Assembly (NCBI RefSeq): GCF_019279795.1 | Contig: NC_056744.1 | Span: 900,929,904 to 900,993,903, forward strand | Length of the DNA: 64,000 nt | Source: Protopterus annectens | Taxonomy: Eukaryota; Chordata; Ceratodontiformes; Protopteridae | Direction: 5' to 3' | Shown: piece after piece, positions 1-11,625 of the stretch | How positions within the stretch are numbered: the stretch's first letter is position 1 | How the letters are laid out: every line of letters begins with the position of its first letter | Notes under the pieces: generated by a model | The model's input: only the letters and a program-made list of their open reading frames with translations | What the model was told of the DNA's origin: nothing | The model's database searches: none | Made by a program: the position numbers and the translations under genes

Positions 1-111
1 CACAGGTACTGAAATGTGCACATAGTGTATCAACCCTACATACATACATAAAAAATGTATCGTGTATAAAACACATTGACAAGTGTTTATATTTTATAAA
101 ATTACAGTACG

Positions 112-662
112 TTAGCTCTCTATTGAAACATGGTCATTCAAACCTGGACTTGTACAAGCATCAAAACTCAACTGCCATAATAATTCCCGATATTCTAGTT
201 TTGTTTCCCACTCCCCTCCCTGTTCAAGGGGTTCAACCTGCTCTATTATCCAAAATTTAAATTTGGCTTCTGGGCATACATTCATATGCCCATATAGGGC
301 ATTAGCATCCTTACCTTTATTCATGTCATATACATGTTCATATAGTCTTTGCCTTAGACATCTTTCGGTTTTCCCAATATAAAATGCATTGCAGGTGGAT
401 ACAGATCACCATGTATATCACCCCCTTCGAATCAGTTGGGAATGTATCTATTCAAACTGGGCAAAAATAGTTCAGTAGCACTGACAACCATACAACACTG
501 GGAACAACAACCACATCTAAATGTTCCCTTTTTAACCTTCGTGTTGTAATCTTTATAGTGGGCTGCACTTTCAAATACATTTTTAAAATTAGCCCCTCTT
601 CTAAAATTAACCTTAAGAGAATTATGGAACACCCTAAGAGTGTTGGGCATAATAGGAAACAT
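112..662 (-). pseudogene. Penelope-like linker and GIY-YIG endonuclease C-terminal part, broken
   Basis: The segment 662-432 encodes a Cys-rich linker (CGCCSQCC) like the Cys/His motif that precedes the endonuclease in PLEs. The segment 324-112 encodes the end of the nuclease: a histidine-containing helix, then EYRELLWQ and a short tail with PGLND, which matches the usual end of PLE GIY-YIG domains. The nuclease cuts target DNA for insertion. The stretch holding the GIY and YIG blocks (about 430-325) is degraded. The frame changes between the linker and the tail. This is a remnant, and the tail beyond 110 is non-coding AT-rich 3' sequence. Confidence 0.75.
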
Positions 663-906
663 ATTCTAGTATTTGGTAATGATTTGGCTAATCTGTGGTG
701 AGTTCTGATTAAACCTAGTTACAAAGTATATGTCCGAAGACCTGTCTGGACCTACTATCCCAGTGTTGCCAAACGTTCCTTCTAACATAATGTTGATGTT
801 CAGTGCCTGGCCTTTAATCAATGGAAAGTATTTTGAACCCCATCCATTAAAGATTTCCATCTTAATAGGCTCAATAAGGGATCTATGGTAATCCCTGAGA
901 ATAAAC

Positions 907-920
907 AAATTCTCAATATA
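907..920. repeat. 14-bp target-site duplication, left copy
   Basis: AAATTCTCAATATA at 907-920 recurs exactly at 1118-1131, bracketing a 197-bp insertion within Penelope copy 1. Confidence 0.85.
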
Positions 921-1117
921 ACAATAGTGGTATAACCAAGCACGGAGGAGAGAACACAGCTGGAACTGTATGAAAATACTTCAAAGGCACATATAGAATC
1001 CAACGAACATCAAGATAAAAATACGATATTTTATTGATTAGAGTTATACCACTATTGTTATTACGTTATTTGCACTAGGAGGAGCGTTTACTCCATGATT
1101 CTATACATCCTTCATTA
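921..1117. mobile_element. 197-bp insertion in Penelope copy 1
   Basis: The segment lies between two exact 14-bp direct repeats and interrupts a protein frame that otherwise continues across it. Near its left end it carries ACAATAGTGGTATAAC, whose reverse complement appears at 1043-1058, so the first 138 bases form a foldback. The remaining bases contain no recognised domain. A 14-bp duplication favours a retroposition mechanism (SINE or LINE/PLE tail) over a cut-and-paste transposon, but the internal inverted repeat is unusual for a SINE. The family is unassigned. Confidence 0.7.
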
Positions 1118-1131
1118 AAATTCTCAATATA
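1118..1131. repeat. 14-bp target-site duplication, right copy
   Basis: Exact copy of the 907-920 sequence, marking the right edge of the 197-bp insertion. Confidence 0.85.
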
Positions 1132-1754
1132 GTTTAACTCCTGAACAATTTGTTCTTGACAGAAGTCATTTGAGCGGCCCTGACCATTTGTCCTTTAACT
1201 ATGTTTTTCTTTTGAAAATAGGGATGATTACTCCTAAAGTATAAGTATGAGTTAGAAAAATAATCCTTCCTATAAATTCTAGATAAAAAGTTCTGATTTT
1301 TATTATCTTTGGAAATCTGTACATCCAAATATGAAATGCTAAATGTATCCACCATATGTGTGAATCACAAGAAGTCAGTAGTCGTCCCAATGTCTTCCAT
1401 AAAATTGTCCACATATTCAATAGGGCCCTGCCATACAATAAAGATGTCATCCATGTAATGATAATATGCCCGAATGTACTTGTACTATTCACACTTAACT
1501 ATATATGTTGAATTTCCCAGTGTAATAATATAATGTTGGCAGAAACTGGGGCACATGCAGCTCCCATTGCCATACCATTTAGCTGTTTGTAGTATTCACC
1601 TTGGAAATAAAATTGTTTTTCAGAGTAAGTTCCATATTTTCTAAAATTAACATGAACTCATTCCTAGAAAGATATGTATTGGGTACGGATCTTTATTGGC
1701 GTTTGTTCTGCGGTGCTGTAGTTATTACATTTTTGTTTGGATATTCTCAGCATT

Positions 1755-2400
1755 TCTTCAGGTTACAAGTCTACATTCAAGATAATTCCCTGGGCATTAC
1801 ACGTGACTTGGCAGTTGATGGAGTGGTACCCCTTGTTGTTAATGTAGATTCTACCCTGTTCACCAAGGGGTGCCTTAATGCTTACATGAGTGCAGTCTAT
1901 GGCACCCAGTACTTCAGGGTAGTGTGCTACATAGTAAAACAGTTCCATATTGCTGTCCCTCTCTTCAGAAGTATGGGGGAAAATATGTGCTCACTGCCAT
2001 GTATGAGCATAGCATCCAGAAATTGGTGGAGGATCCCGGAGGCTGATGCCTGTGACACACCCATCATGTCCCGATTTGGTCTTTGAAAAGTACCAGTAAC
2101 TAATATTCTAAGGACTACATATATCTTAGTTTCCACTGGGATAGGTTCCCCTTGGTTGACTCTGGCTCTGAGTTGAAGGTAGCAGAGCTCACAGAGTTCT
2201 TGTAATGTGTCCCTGTGTACCATGTAGTGCTGTACAATCTCCATCTCATGTAGCTCCTGGAAGGTTACCCTGGGGCTAAACACTCTTCTCCGTCTCTGCT
2301 TTGGCCTGTTGTCATCAGCACCAGCAGCACTGGCTTCAGCCTCTAGCACATGCAGATGTAGAATAGCTGCAGAGCCCCTAGCATTGTGTCAGTTAAAATG
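1755..2400 (-). pseudogene. PIF/Harbinger transposase (HARBI1-like), 5' part, frameshifted
   Basis: Minus-strand coding traces match a Harbinger DDE transposase. The N-terminal part (2349-1940) has an Arg-rich segment (QRRRRVF), helices, and a LVTGTFQ...MMGVSQAS block typical of the helix-turn-helix region. After a frameshift near 1950, the segment 1948-1763 has GAIDCTHV, holding the first catalytic Asp, then IKAP and a KGYHS block. About 40 residues normally between these parts look shortened. It ends in a stop next to Penelope copy 1, so the second and third acidic residues are absent. The sequence upstream of 2349 aligns with the second Harbinger copy at 63.5-64 kb. Dead fragment. Confidence 0.85.
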
Positions 2401-4660
2401 TCCTTGTTTCTACTCCAATGGTATTGAAGAATAAAGGAAAAACCAGGATGGAGGCTACATGGATACCTTATACATTGTTCAATAGCTGCACTATGTCAGA
2501 CTGGTTGATTAACATACAATCCACCTGCTTATGCTTTAACTAGCATCTATTAAGCACATCTGCTGCTTGCTCATTAGTGCACTATGCACACCTCTGTGCA
2601 CCTCTGAGCAACTTTGCATAAATAAGGTAAGCATAGGCAAAATTGATATTTCCTCCGTTCTCATGATATCGTGCAAACATGGACCATAAAAAGTGAAGGA
2701 AAGGTTGCATACCCTGTAGTCAAACCCAGGACCATCGATATTCCAGCCCTAACACATACATGTGCTGCCACAGGAATAGTTACATAACAACACAAAAAAA
2801 CCTGCCATTTATTCCTCTGTTTCTCATGATTACTGTAAGAGCTGTATCACACAAACAATGGTAAAGTAAAAAAAAAAGGTAAATTGGACAGAGACCACAC
2901 ATTTTAACCAACAAATAATTTGGATAACACAGAACTTGGGAATTGTGCACTGCTTACATGCACTTTCACCTTTCACAGCCCTACATGTTCACCTCTGCAA
3001 GTGTAACCTGACATTTCCCCGATATCAGCATTCACTGCTGCCATGTATTCAACACAAAAAACTGTGGAGGTGTTACACAAAGTGAACATCCCTACATGTT
3101 TACCCATTTTTGAGATTCAACAATTCTAATGAGTTTTGACCTCATTTACATCTTCACCTTGCTGACAACCAAGAATCTACAAGTTTAGTAACTGTATAAG
3201 CAGGGAAACTGCACAGGACCCCCCTGTGTTGTAACAGAAGAATACTGTAATCTATCAGCTACATCCTGCATATGCTTGCATTACAGTATAATACTCTGTT
3301 TCATGGAGGTTTACACATTTTGTCAGCTAGCATTACTTGCAAGTATATTCTTTATTTGGGGGTGGGGGAGAGATGCTGCATTTATGTCATGGCACTTAAA
3401 ATGAAATTTTTATGATTGTTACATTGATTTTCTAGCATCCACCCTTTGTAGTTAGGTCAGATTATGGGTGGTGTTACATGTTAAGGGCAGTTCTTTACAA
3501 ATATAAGAGCTTTTACTTGCTCTTTTTTCCATGTAGACTCCTTTCTGTGACTGCATTTGGAAAGTTTTGGAATAAATGGCCAACATGAACATGGAGCTTC
3601 CAGTTACTTTAGAGGTTGTTGAATCACTTCAGTGTGTTGATTTGCTTCATTATCATAAAATCCAGCTACTTATGCTGTAATTTGCATGCCATGAAAGTTT
3701 CTGTATTTGCATGTGACTGCGTGGCACTATGTGCTGTTTCGTTTAGTTTACTTGGTCATGTGCACATCACAATGTTACACGCACATGGTAAAAATTATCA
3801 TGTAAGCTTTGTTGAATCCCCCTGTATGAGTAAAAAGAAAAATTAAATGTTAGAAGGTGTTTTCAGCAAAGAAAGAAAAACAGCATATTGCATTTATATT
3901 ATACTAAGTTAAAGCCATTTTCACACATATGGTGTGCTTAACTGTGACACTGAATACAGCAAATTCAGTATCATAATTAAGTTTCAATTGCAATAAATAT
4001 ATGTGTGGTCTGCCTTTTAAAATCTGTCAGCTTGAAGAGGACAATGCAACCTATGGGTGTAGTGCTGCAGGTATGGCTAAGGACATAGCGCAGTCAGGGC
4101 TGTAAGTGATAATGGTTATGAGACGAGGATGTAACATACGCATTGTGATAGTAGTATTATATATTATTAAGAGTATTGCAATAACTGGTTGGAAAGCATA
4201 TGTCTCTTGTGAGTCTAATCTAACTTCAGCAAGCTTTTCAACTGCTAGCATCTTTTCTGTGTATGTGCTTCTTACCGAGTTATCTTGGCACTGTATATTT
4301 CTCATAACAATTTAGAAATGTGGCATAGTGAACCTCTCAGATACCAGCTCAGTCAACAGTACAGCATCACACAACAGAGGTCATGCCCATCCAGTATAGT
4401 TCACTTCTATTTCTGTATTATCCATGAGGATGATGAAGGCAGCCTTACAGTGGTTATGAATATTAAGTTTAGTAAGACCTTTGACAACATGTATTAAAGA
4501 AGAATGTCAACGGAAATTAAAGTTTGCAATTGGTGCTCAGACTGCTAAGCTTACTAGAAATATGACTAAACTTGCTGGAGGGCAAGGAATGTAGTTTAAA
4601 GGCAACTGTTACATGAAAGATTAGTAACAAGTTTGATATCTTAGACTTCAGTACTAGGCT
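2401..4660. other. No recognised gene; probable Harbinger 5' flank and unassigned AT-rich DNA
   Basis: About 2.3 kb with no reading frame that resembles a known protein. The first part may be the 5' untranslated end of the Harbinger copy, since homology with the other copy covers the bases just upstream of the coding start. I could not locate a terminal inverted repeat. The rest is AT-rich unique-looking sequence with short polypurine runs (for example near 3358). Confidence 0.5.
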
Positions 4661-4662
4661 AG

Positions 4663-5245
4663 GTGTTGTGTAGGGTCTACCTGATAACACCGACACGCCA
4701 AAACACCGACAACGAAATAACCAACACAAAAAAACGACAAAAAAAGAAAGTTCAAAAACACAAAACTTCACATGCCTGACAAACCAAAATCCCGACAATC
4801 AACAAAACAAATGCCTTTCCCGAAAAACACACACACAACACAAGCACACCAAAAACCTTACAAATCTACACTAAACCTTACATACACAACTATCTATGCA
4901 CTAACCTTAACCCAAACCCTAACCCTAAGGTCCATCACTATCACACACTTACCTTACCCGCACCCTAACCCTAACTCACTTAATCTGCTCCTAACCTTCA
5001 AGTCCGTCACTATTGCACACTTACCTGACCCGCACCCTACCCTAACATCCGTCACTATCACATGCTTACCTTACCCACACCCTGACCCTAATGTCCGTCC
5101 CTATCACACACTTATCTTAACATGTTGGTGTTCTCAGTGTAGGGATTCTCAACTGTCAGTCTTCTCCGTTGTTGATCTTCTGGTGTCTGTATTCATCGTC
5201 AGCGTTGCGCACTTTTGGCGTTTTCAGGTAGACCTGTTGTGTAGC
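4663..5245. mobile_element. Foldback/MITE-like element with CCCTAA-rich internal repeats
   Basis: The left end (around 4672) reads GGTCTACCTGATAACACC. The reverse complement of the right end (5218-5240) reads AGGTCTACCTGAAAACGCC, so the ends are inverted copies of about 25 bp. The interior (about 4905-5125) contains roughly four diverged units of 50-70 bp, each with a CACTATCNCACACTTACC block followed by CCCTAACCCTAA-like telomeric words. No transposase is present. A similar interior, reverse-complemented, occurs at 59.1-59.35 kb. Non-autonomous DNA element of unknown superfamily. Confidence 0.6.
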
Positions 5246-5249
5246 ATAT

Positions 5250-6070
5250 CTGCATCAGATATCACACTAGGCTTGGACAGTATGATTGTCTAATTTGTTG
5301 ATGAAACCAAAACTGGAGCAGTAGTAAGAGATGGAGCTTCCAGCCTCTAGTGAGGTGCAGTATGTTTAGATAAACTGGCAAATAAGCCCAATCAGATGTT
5401 CCAAAACATGCAGGACTGTCTACTTTGGGGGTCACAGCAAAACATTCATTTTAGGGTCGGTCACCCTATAGAGATTAGAGAAGGAAAGTAATTGGGAGGG
5501 TGCAGTTGTCTCATAGGTTGGTAGATAATTACTAGGCTATCTTCTCAAAAGCCATCTTAAACCTAGCTGAGCATACCTCAAACTTACCAAAATATTGCTG
5601 ACATGACAATTTCCCAATGAATGTTTTGGAGAATTATACATCATGAAAAAGATTATTGTAATAGTCAGTTAGATGTAGGGGGACAGAACTACAAGAGGGA
5701 AACTGGAGATAATGAAATCATCCACTGCCTTGCCCAAAGTAGTTATTCAGTCCTGGTAATCATAGCAAGAAAGAGAGAGAATGCAATGGTATAGATCATG
5801 CCAAGTAACTGCACCAAATAGGGATGGGAAAGCTGAGGTGAGTGACAGTGTTAGAGTTTGATATCTGCACATAGGAAAAAACAAGAACAAGCGCATATGA
5901 TAAGGAGACCCTCAAGTCAGGAAATAGGTATGATGGGTGAACCTGAAACCAGAAATGAGGCAGTTAAAAATACTGTATGTAATATTCATTTGCAGAGTAA
6001 TGCATGCATTGATAAAGGCATCCCAGAACGTGTATCTCAACATCATTGCCAAGAACTCCCTTTTTCCTAG
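5250..6070. other. No recognised feature
   Basis: About 820 bases between the foldback element and a LINE fragment. Only short chance reading frames and no repeat recognised. Confidence 0.5.
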
Positions 6071-6075
6071 TTTTT

Positions 6076-6790
6076 CCACGAGTTCAGGGTGTCATATCAA
6101 CTGCCACAATCTCTCCCAATTCAATACCACTCTCCTACCGTCTTCGACAGTCATGACTGACTGTCACAGGTCTTCCCTCACACAATCCATCCATCTCTTT
6201 GTTGGATGTCTTGTTTCTTCTTGCCTGCTTCCAGTCTGTACAAAATTATCTTCACCAGATTGTTTTCCTCTTTTCTGCAGATGTGCCTGAACCTCATTAA
6301 TCTGTTCTCTTTGACCTTCACTGCAATTGGAGCTACACTGAGTTCTCCTCTGATGTCCTCATTTATTTGTCTGTCCCACAGAGTGCAGCCTACCACCTGC
6401 ATCTTGCACTTCATCTCCATCACCTCTAGCTCCCTCATCTGCTCTGCCTTCGCCACCCAGATTTCTGTTACTATACACTAGTACTGGTCTCACCACTGTT
6501 TTGTACACCATACTTTTCGGCTTCTTTGGCATTCTTCTTCATACACTACCCCATAATCTCTGCACCATTTGGTTGCAGTATCTCTGATCCCAGTTTTGAC
6601 CTCATTCAGACTTCTCTTCTCCTCAACCACCCCCTCAGATACTTGAAGCTGTTAACCTGTTCCACTATCTTGATCCCTGAGTAATTTCTTGAACTCCAGT
6701 GCATTCTCTCCAGTCAGCTTCCTGGTCTTCTCTAACCACTGCTGGCAGCTGATTGTGGAAACTAGTGGTTTACGCTGTGGGCAAGTGTTT
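6076..6790 (-). pseudogene. RTE-like LINE fragment, copy c (C-terminal RT region)
   Basis: Read on the minus strand, this is the C-terminal part of a non-LTR retrotransposon polyprotein also present at 32.1-35.65 kb (copy a) and 44.5-45.95 kb (copy b). It encodes a VYKTVVRP-like block (about 6510-6480), KAEQ..ELEVMEMK, VVGCTLWDR, then RLMRFRHICRKEE (6456-6178) and a GWIV tail matching the usual RWMD segment. The frame breaks upstream. It preserves the single-copy ancestral form of the stretch that became a 34-bp tandem array in copy a. The clade (RTE-like or a relative) is tentative. Confidence 0.8.
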
Positions 6791-9700
6791 CACTGGGTAT
6801 GATCTTGCAATCCTATCCTTACTAGGAGGAAGTCTATTTAAGTTGCATGCTGACCAGTCTTCTATGTGATCTTGTGATTGTTTCTCCTGTTGTGTGGCCG
6901 CCATCAAGCCATTTGCCAGACAGAAGTCTAGAATGGCCTCTCCTTCTTTATTCCTGCTGTCCCACCCATGTGGACAGAGGCAGTGCTCATATTTTGTTCT
7001 GTCTGTCTAACTATGTGCATTTAGGGCACCCATTATGAACACCAATTCATGTTAACCTTCTTTATCTAGTACGGCATGCAAATGTTATGTGAATGCACTC
7101 AGCTTGCTGCTCATGTTAAAAAAAGGCATGGGAAATGAAAAAGAGATGTCACAGATGATGAAGACTACCTGTTCCAGCTGATAGACTTGACAGATATTAG
7201 GTCTTCTTACAATTTACATGTTGATATGTACCACCTAAAAGAAAATATATTTTTCTTTAATATATATTTTTACTTTCTGGTGAAGTTAGACTACACATTC
7301 TTCTAGAGAATTTCAACTCCCCCAAGAAATGTCAGCATTGTTTTAAATAGTAATGCATTAGAAAACATATTTATTGATGTCATTAATGTAAATAATTTGT
7401 TACAAATATAATGGACACCCTGTATTGTAGTAACATGTTTTGTGGCTCTGATCATCAGCTCAGTACATTTTATACGTCTGCTTTTAATGTGGCAATAAGG
7501 AAAAAGTGCGGATACTTGGAAATAGTTTGCTAACAATAACTAGCTCCAAAGGTATCAAAACTGATTGCTCCAAAGCCTATAATGAGCTAAGAAAAAGGAT
7601 GGCACACTTCCATTGTATTGATCCCTTAAAGATATAGAGGTTTATTCATTTGTTTGTTCTCTGTTAACCACATTTTCTTATTTGGAGTTACAGAGGATCC
7701 ATATGCTGTATGTTAACAATGTTAAGCACTGCACCAATCTTGGTTCTCCAGTTCTTTACTTCAATTGGGGTGTCACCTATGAGGGGTTTGCCACATGTCC
7801 TTCCCATGTCTGTGTTCATTTTTTCACATGTTCAGATTTTTTCCCACATCCCAGTGACATCACGTTGGTGAAATGCTCATCATCTAAATATTTGCACTCA
7901 CTTACTTTATATTCATAATAATTCTAGCTGAGTGACATGCATATTCACAGATGCCTAGACTAGGTGAAGAGACCAAGATTGTAGTGAACTATGTGTTATA
8001 AATGAAAAATACTGTCTACTTATACAAACAATGAATACAGGAGTGTGAGATCAAGAAATGTAAAACATACCATCATTCATAAACTGCTAAAAGTTAACAA
8101 GGTCTTTAAATGCTAGCTTGCTATTTTGGAAAATCACACTCATGACTGTAATGTCAGAATATACAATATGACTACAGGACTTAAATGAGTTGATATGCTT
8201 TAAATACTTTTAACACATTTTTGAAGGACTGCTTAATTTTTTTCTAGTTATTTTTGTTTTAATCCTTTCTGGTCATTGAGCTCTCCCTCTCTGATTCCTA
8301 CCTTCATTCTTCCTTGGAAGAGCCCTATGACTCATTCATTCCTTGTGGGCATGGGGTGAGCAGACTGAGAGTAGGGCATTCATCCCTAAGGAGGATCATT
8401 TTTTTTTGCTTTAAAGCACTGTCCTCCACTGCACATGTCCAGCAATCTGCTCAGAGATGGATGAGCAATGGATGTCACCAATGGTGTGTCACTCACCTTA
8501 GCAAATGATGTAACATTAGGATTGCTCGGGTCCCCTTGAAGCTAGCTGTCTCATGTGATCTATAATGTCCAACAGGGACTGTTAACATGGGACCTTTGGC
8601 CTGTACTACCACACCCAAGGAGAAGTAAGTCAGTTAAGCCACCTCACTCCCACCCTCCCTGTGTCAGCCCCAACAGGTGCCCAAGCTGCAAATCAATTAT
8701 TGGCCACCTGTGCCATAGTCACAACTTTATTTATCCTCTGAAATGACAGCTGAAAAGAGTTGCTTAATGAGAAACAAAACATATATTGTTCGTAGAGACA
8801 AATCTTTAGATCCATTCGCAAGCAGTCCTAGTTCAGGGCCAAGCTCTATGGTTGTTTGTTGCTGAAACCTTCTTAAAAAATACATCAATAAAAAAACTAC
8901 ATAAAGGCTGGTTTGTGACAAAATCTGACAAATTACTGATTCTTCTCATAGATGATTTATACCACTGAAGAAATAATTTTGAGCCACACCTGTTCTGACT
9001 GCTATAATTTATCTTGCAAGGTTTCATATCTATTTAATCACTGATGTAAGTGTTGTGTTTCTGAGAAGCAAGAGTTTCAGAGCTTCTTAGCTTAAGCTAG
9101 TGTTAACATTAATTTGAACAAAAAGGAAACTGATGGATGTGAAAGAATATAGTACTCAGCCTTCACCCATTGCTCTTTATGTTTCTTGCTTCCAAGAAGC
9201 CACATGTGATCTCATCTACTGCAGAGCTGTTTTTATAGTGGAATACATACGGTATGTTCCAGCTGGAATTTCCTCCAACTGCAGTGTGGTTTTATTTTAT
9301 GGAAGTATGGTCACTGATTTGCATAATTCAGCATGTGTCTTATAATTTAGATGAGTGCTGAATAAGCTTTGACTATGAACTGGATTTGCAATAACATATC
9401 TTGTTATGAAAGGACGCTAAGTACCCGATCAATGATAACAAAGCCGTGCATATTTTATTCTATTTTCTCAGGCTTTAAGGGTAGGGGAGTGACTGCATAC
9501 ACAAAAGAGGTTTTGTCTACATTTTTTAATGTGATTTTTTGCTATTCTTACCTCCGTGGTTGTTTTATTGTAATGCCTTCTTATGTGGTTTCACCATAAT
9601 TGTTTCATAATTACCAATCATTTTTCACATTTTTCTGTTATTTTTCTGTGTGTGCTGCTCGGTCTCTGTGGAATAACCTCTGACCTTTGATGCCATGTTA

Positions 9701-9990
9701 GACATTGTACTAAAGCTATCAGTTCATTTTAAGGAATACTTCTGATTATTGGGGTGTTTTATTTACACTGACAGCAGTGATGTACATGTTATTGAATTAA
9801 CTTCAAATTTTGGAATTCTAAACCATTACAAAAAAGACATATATTTGAATTCAACAGAAAGTTGACTTGACAGAGGTATTGCTATTGTTGAGGCTTTGTG
9901 GCCTCCCCCATACAATAGCAAAAGGCAATTGGGAAATCAAGAACAGTATGGTTCTGCTAGGGTATAATGAATTTCTTTTGTTGTTGATTA
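6791..9990. other. No recognised gene or repeat
   Basis: About 3.2 kb of AT-rich sequence. Reading frames here are all under 80 codons with no motif I recognise. A short pyrimidine-rich and GC-richer patch at 8570-8720 stands out in composition but has no coding or structural signature I can name. Confidence 0.5.
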
Positions 9991-9999
9991 TTAAATTAA

Positions 10000-10000
<1 letters not shown>

Positions 10001-10056
<56 letters not shown>
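10001..10056. repeat. Compound microsatellite (CA)n(TA)n
   Basis: An uninterrupted CA run (about 10 repeats) passes directly into about 18 TA repeats. Confidence 0.95.
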
Positions 10057-10059
<3 letters not shown>

Positions 10060-10140
10060 AGAAAGAGACAAATAGATACACAGATATACGTAGATATATA
10101 TTTTAAACTGGTTACTACAGTCCTTTCATTTTGAGGTCAT

Positions 10141-10153
10141 ACTTACATTTTCA
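10141..10153. repeat. 13-bp target-site duplication of SINE copy 1 (partner 10424-10436)
   Basis: ACTTACATTTTCA occurs directly at both edges of the SINE. Confidence 0.85.
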
Positions 10154-10423
10154 TAATTTGCCACGGTGGTGCAGTGGTAGCATTGTCGCCTCATAGCAAG
10201 AGGTTCTCCCGTTCGATTTTCGGCTGGAGTGCCTTCTGTGTGGAGTCTGCATGTCCTCCCCGTGGTCGAGTGACAATCGAAAGACATGCGTGAATTGGCA
10301 TGCCTTCGTTGAAGGGTGGGCGTCGAGCTGGCACCTCGTCACCATAAAAATCTACTGCCAATCATTAGTGGATCGGAGTTCCGCTGTGGCGACCCCTAAC
10401 CGGGAAAAGCCAAAAGAAGAACA
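10154..10423 (+). mobile_element. tRNA-headed SINE, copy 1 (plus)
   Basis: The head contains GGTGGTGCAGTGGTAGCA, a pol III A-box-like block, and a B-box-like GTTCGATTTTC about 45 bases on. Next comes the conserved body (CTTCTGTGTGGAGTCTGCATG) and an end near GGGAAAAGCCAAAAG. It is flanked by ACTTACATTTTCA at 10141-10153 and 10424-10436, a perfect 13-bp target duplication. The body resembles widespread fish/vertebrate SINEs of the DANA/mermaid kind; the exact family is from memory and tentative. SINEs are non-coding and borrow LINE machinery. Confidence 0.85.
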
Positions 10424-10504
10424 ACTTACATTTTCACTATTGGTTCTCAGGATGGACTGTTGTTTTTGTTAAGGTTTTGAGCTGCAGTATGTATATAGGT
10501 GAAT

Positions 10505-11205
10505 TGCTTTTATTTGAAGTGTTAAAATAAGTAATAAAAAGTAACAGGCAAAACACCAGGCACAGGATTTCCAAGCACTTCAAAAGGCACAGCAGTCCAC
10601 TCAATGTATATTAAAAAATGAACAGTCTTTTATTCACATCCAAAACTCTATAAGCTTTAACGCTTTTGTGTACTGCACCATAGACTTCATCAGAATCAAT
10701 AAAGACATTCACCACTGATAGTTATATTATTTTCAAGCCAATGAGTTCATTAATAAACAGCAACTACTTCATTAGCTTAAAGCAACAGTAACAAACTGCC
10801 ATGTGAATTCCAGTTTAAATTTAAAAAACTGCATATATAAAACACTAAAACTTATAAACAATATGAATAACCATTGTTGTTCATAAAAATATTACAAACA
10901 TTAAAAACCTGATAGCAATGAACATATTTTTATGCTTTAAACTTGTGTTCTTGTAATAAATGTACTATAAGATGTTCTAATGACAAACTGAAGCTTAACC
11001 TACATACGATACATACATAATAGTGTGACATATTTATAACAATGATACACTCATACTTATTGTTATATCTACTGTTGTCTCAATTCCAGCAAAGGTGTAA
11101 TAGTAATGTTATCATTAATACCAGGGGCACAAGTTGCATTTAACAACAATTGCCATCTCACCTCTCTCTCTTTCAAAATAGCTTTTATATTTCCCCCCTG
11201 GGCTG
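10505..11205 (-). mobile_element. Penelope-like 3' fragment, copy 3
   Basis: The minus strand from 11205 to 11069 encodes the end of a PLE GIY-YIG nuclease (an EREVRWQLLL helix, then APGIND), closely parallel to the end of copy 1. It is followed by about 550 bases of AT-rich 3' sequence and a CTGATGA-containing motif at 10656-10695. The fragment is 5'-truncated and abuts a G-rich MITE near 11205. It ends near 10505. Not functional. Confidence 0.75.
10656..10695 (-). ncRNA. Degenerate hammerhead-like motif in Penelope copy 3
   Basis: Minus strand: CTGATGAAG, a GTG/CAC mini-stem, then CAAAAGCGTTAA, in the position where PLE tails carry minimal hammerhead motifs. The GAAA box is altered to CAAA and the stem is weak, so cleavage activity is unlikely. 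Called by analogy with the better copies at 52.0-56.7 kb. Confidence 0.4.
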
Positions 11206-11625
11206 TGATATCAACTCCAAGATTGCACTTCACTACACTATCATGAGTTATGTTGTAGTATAGCAAGTTAAAAGGGAATATTACTAAGGTTACAACAGGC
11301 AGTCATGAACACATGTGATGGTATGTTTACCATTTTTTCTTTGGAGTGCAATCTTGGACTTTATATATTTAATTAGCAGAGGGTGTGGAGGGGCTTGCCC
11401 CTCACATGGGGGGTGCAGGGGGGGCTTGCCCCCTACCCATACTTGTCGAAAAGTGCTATACGTTGTCTTGCATGTGTTTCTCTTTGTCCTTGTACTGGAA
11501 TATTGTCATTCTTTGTGTCCTGTATATTTTCAGCATTTTGTGATTCAGGATTTTGAGTTTTCAAGATTTTGGGTTCTGGATTATGAACTTCAGGACTGTG
11601 ATATTTCAGGATTCTGAAGTGCAAC
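11206..11625. mobile_element. G-rich foldback MITE, copy 1 (left end lost)
   Basis: The core has ATCAACTCCAAGATTGCACTT at the left and an inverted GGAGTGCAATCTTGGACTTT at the right, separated by a stretch shared with the copy at 58.2-58.9 kb (GGTTACAACAGGCAGTCATGA). Right of the core lies a G-rich block (GGGGCTTGCCCC) and a run of degenerate words of the form AGGATTTTGAGTTTTCAAG. It ends directly at a (TA)n tract. The left arm is missing where it meets Penelope copy 3. No coding capacity. Confidence 0.7.

Larger units (their letters stand above)
666..1660 (-). pseudogene. Penelope-like reverse transcriptase, broken
   Basis: Pieces of a PLE reverse transcriptase lie in several frames. Near 1600-1530 the minus strand encodes a QLNGMAMG-type block, typical of the PLE fingers/palm, followed by an ANI-containing stretch. 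Near 1465-1445 it encodes YMDD followed by IFIVWQG, the catalytic metal-binding motif. Downstream (1355-1134) comes the SYLDVQI block and a Lys/Arg-rich region. The frame breaks at least near 1590, 1380 and 1150. A 197-bp insertion (921-1117) splits the C-terminal part, and the reading frame resumes across the insertion when one copy of the 14-bp duplication is ignored. It cannot make protein. Family assignment is firm from motif order; the exact PLE clade is not determined. Confidence 0.85.
1..1750 (-). mobile_element. Penelope-like retroelement copy 1 (5'-truncated, 3' end off window)
   Basis: A degraded Penelope-like element read right to left: reverse transcriptase first, then a linker, then a GIY-YIG endonuclease, then an AT-rich tail reaching the window edge. 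The order RT then GIY-YIG is the hallmark of this class. The 5' end stops against a Harbinger transposase fragment near 1750, so the element is 5'-truncated or the two were joined by an insertion. Several frameshifts and stops make it non-coding. A separate 197-bp insertion interrupts it at 921-1117. Confidence 0.85.

Noticed and set aside
1601-2086. 161-codon plus-strand frame
   Set aside because: Antisense shadow of Penelope copy 1 and the Harbinger fragment, whose real motifs are on the minus strand.
4905-5125. True telomere or subtelomere
   Set aside because: CCCTAA words are degenerate, few, and enclosed by inverted repeats of a small element. A similar interior occurs 54 kb away.
4772-5293. 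173-codon plus-strand frame
   Set aside because: It runs through CCCTAA-rich repeats of the foldback element; composition explains the open frame.
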